From assembly GCA_964550165.1 (NCBI GenBank), contig CAZJYC010000060.1:1-15056 (forward strand): DNA of 15,056 nt, in the 5' to 3' direction. The DNA is from CAZJYC01 sp964550165. Lineage in GTDB: Bacteria; Acidobacteriota; Aminicenantia; Aminicenantales; Aminicenantaceae. The notes under the pieces were generated by a model, which was not told the DNA's origin, ran no database searches, and was given only the letters and a program-made list of their open reading frames with translations. Positions 14,677 to 15,056 of this stretch are shown one piece after another. Positions within the stretch are counted from its first letter, which is position 1. Every line of letters begins with the position of its first letter. A program made the translations under genes and the position numbers.

Positions 14677-14753
14677 TGGCAGGTGAGGCAGGACTCGAAC
14701 CCGCAACCTTCGGTTTTGGAGACCGATGCTCTAACCAATTGAGCTACTCACCT
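14677..14753 (-). tRNA. trnW: tRNA-Trp (anticodon CCA)
   Basis: A complete 77-nt cloverleaf with encoded CCA. The acceptor AGGTGAG pairs with CTCACCT, followed by discriminator G and CCA. The D arm is GCTC/GAGC. The anticodon stem is TCGGT/ACCGA around the loop CTCCAAA, giving anticodon CCA (codon UGG). The T arm GCGGG/CCTGC encloses TTCGAGT. It lies between rpmG (38 nt) and secE (90 nt) on the same strand, so it is probably cut out of a polycistronic transcript. A tRNA-Trp before secE-nusG is a recurrent bacterial arrangement. Confidence 0.98.
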
Positions 14754-14791
14754 GCTTTCTCGATTTTTTTCTAATATTGCCAAATGCTTTT

Positions 14792-14941
14792 TTACCTAAC
14801 TTCCTTGTGAAGGGTATGTGCCCTGCAAAACTTGCAGAATTTTTTCAGCTCAACTTTATCCTTCTGGAGCTTTTTGTTCCGGGTGGTTGTGTAGTTTCGC
14901 TGCTTGCATTCAGAACATTGGAGGCTTATGATCTCTCTCAT
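14792..14941 (-). CDS. rpmG: 50S ribosomal protein L33
   Basis: L33, 49 aa, a small protein near the E site of the large subunit. The reading MREIISLQCSECKQRNYTTT..., then KVELKKFCKFCRAHT, shows the zinc-binding type with two CxxC pairs (C9/C12 and C36/C39). The family size is 49-55 aa. The ATG at 14939-14941 has AGG about 7 nt upstream. It follows tuf by 62 nt and precedes tRNA-Trp, the usual tuf-rpmG-trnW-secE order. Having the zinc form here is one clue to zinc regulation in other genomes, where a second cysteine-free copy is Zur-controlled; no such copy is in the window. Confidence 0.97.
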   Translation of the reverse strand: MREIISLQCSECKQRNYTTTRNKKLQKDKVELKKFCKFCRAHTLHKEVR

Positions 14942-14962
14942 CTTTGAACCTGATGGCGACTT

Positions 14963-14991
14963 ATCTCAAACGTTTGATTTGCTTTTGTCAA
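14963..14991 (-). promoter_or_regulatory. Possible promoter in the tuf-rpmG gap
   Basis: A perfect -35 TTGACA (14986-14991) is followed after 17 bp by TGAGAT (14963-14968), which matches the -10 consensus at only three of six positions. It would supply rpmG-trnW-secE-nusG and the ribosomal genes without reading through tuf. The weak -10 keeps confidence low. Confidence 0.35.
14966..14977. repeat. 12-bp perfect palindrome in the tuf-rpmG gap
   Basis: TCAAACGTTTGA, fully symmetric, lies across the spacer and -10 of the possible rpmG promoter. It could be an operator half-site pair. No T-run follows, so it is not an intrinsic terminator for tuf. Confidence 0.35.
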
Positions 14992-15003
14992 TCCGGCCTT
15001 TTT

Positions 15004-15056
15004 ACTCTGCGATTTCGGTGACCGAGCCGGCTCCGACTGTCCGCCCTCCTTCTCGA
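15004..15056 (-). CDS. tuf: Elongation factor Tu, 3' fragment (upstream copy)
   Basis: The last 17 codons are in the window and read REGGRTVGAGSVTEIAE before a TAA at 15004-15006. This is the conserved EF-Tu C-terminus (E. coli ends REGGRTVGAGVVAKVLG). The rest of the gene continues beyond the window edge. Its place upstream of rpmG-trnW-secE is that of the classic tufB copy. Confidence 0.93.

Noticed and set aside
14374..14706. SecE starting at 14706 (110 aa)
   Set aside because: The extra 40 residues run into the 3' half of tRNA-Trp and do not look like SecE. The ATG at 14586 has a good Shine-Dalgarno.
1..15056. A new defence, mobile or secondary-metabolism system hidden in the window
   Set aside because: Every substantial stretch is accounted for by conserved translation or transcription genes in a standard order, and the remaining gaps are too short to hold another system.

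Overview
The window is one uninterrupted block of translation and transcription genes, all read on the minus strand. In transcription order (right to left) it holds: the 3' end of a tuf gene, rpmG, tRNA-Trp, secE, nusG, rplK, rplA, rplJ, rplL, rpoB, rpoC, rpsL, rpsG, fusA and the first ten codons of a second tuf gene. This is the classic bacterial 'beta' (secE-rpoBC) cluster joined directly to the 'str' cluster. I see no mobile element, CRISPR array, prophage or defence gene, and no gene-free stretch over 300 bases. The longest gaps are the rpoC-rpsL spacer (about 125 nt) and the tRNA-Trp-secE spacer (about 90 nt).

Organism: a bacterium of moderate GC content, probably Gram-negative in the broad sense. 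RpoC carries a large trigger-loop insertion (SI3 type) shared with Proteobacteria and allied phyla and absent from Firmicutes. RpoB carries an eight-cysteine insertion near its N-terminus and a second insertion just after the rifampicin region. I have an unverified recollection of similar insertions in Acidobacteriota, so an Acidobacteriota/Aminicenantota-like lineage is a low-confidence guess.

Layout: at 14677-15056, tuf, rpmG and tRNA-Trp are separated by short gaps; the tuf-rpmG gap has a possible promoter with a 12-bp palindrome. At 11730-14586, secE-nusG-rplKAJL are packed with gaps of 5-14 nt or overlaps. This leaves no room for the usual leaders upstream of rplK and rplJ where L1 and L10 repress their own synthesis. 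At 3231-11662, rpoB and rpoC meet in a 4-nt overlap. The rpoC-rpsL spacer holds the best promoter in the window (TTGACA, 17 bp, TATCAT), with a perfect inverted repeat filling its spacer and a hairpin at the predicted 5' end of the str mRNA. At 1-3105, rpsL-rpsG-fusA-tuf follow, with TTG starts on rpsL and fusA.

Together the genes make core RNA polymerase (beta, beta'), its elongation factor NusG, the 50S stalk and L1 arm proteins, L33, two 30S proteins of the decoding and head regions, the two main elongation GTPases, tRNA-Trp, and the SecE translocase subunit. The points most worth checking are the cysteine-rich RpoB insertion, the operator-like repeat inside the str promoter, the N-terminally extended L7/L12, and the near-terminal tuf fragments at both window ends, which suggest the sequence is a contig broken at duplicated tuf genes.
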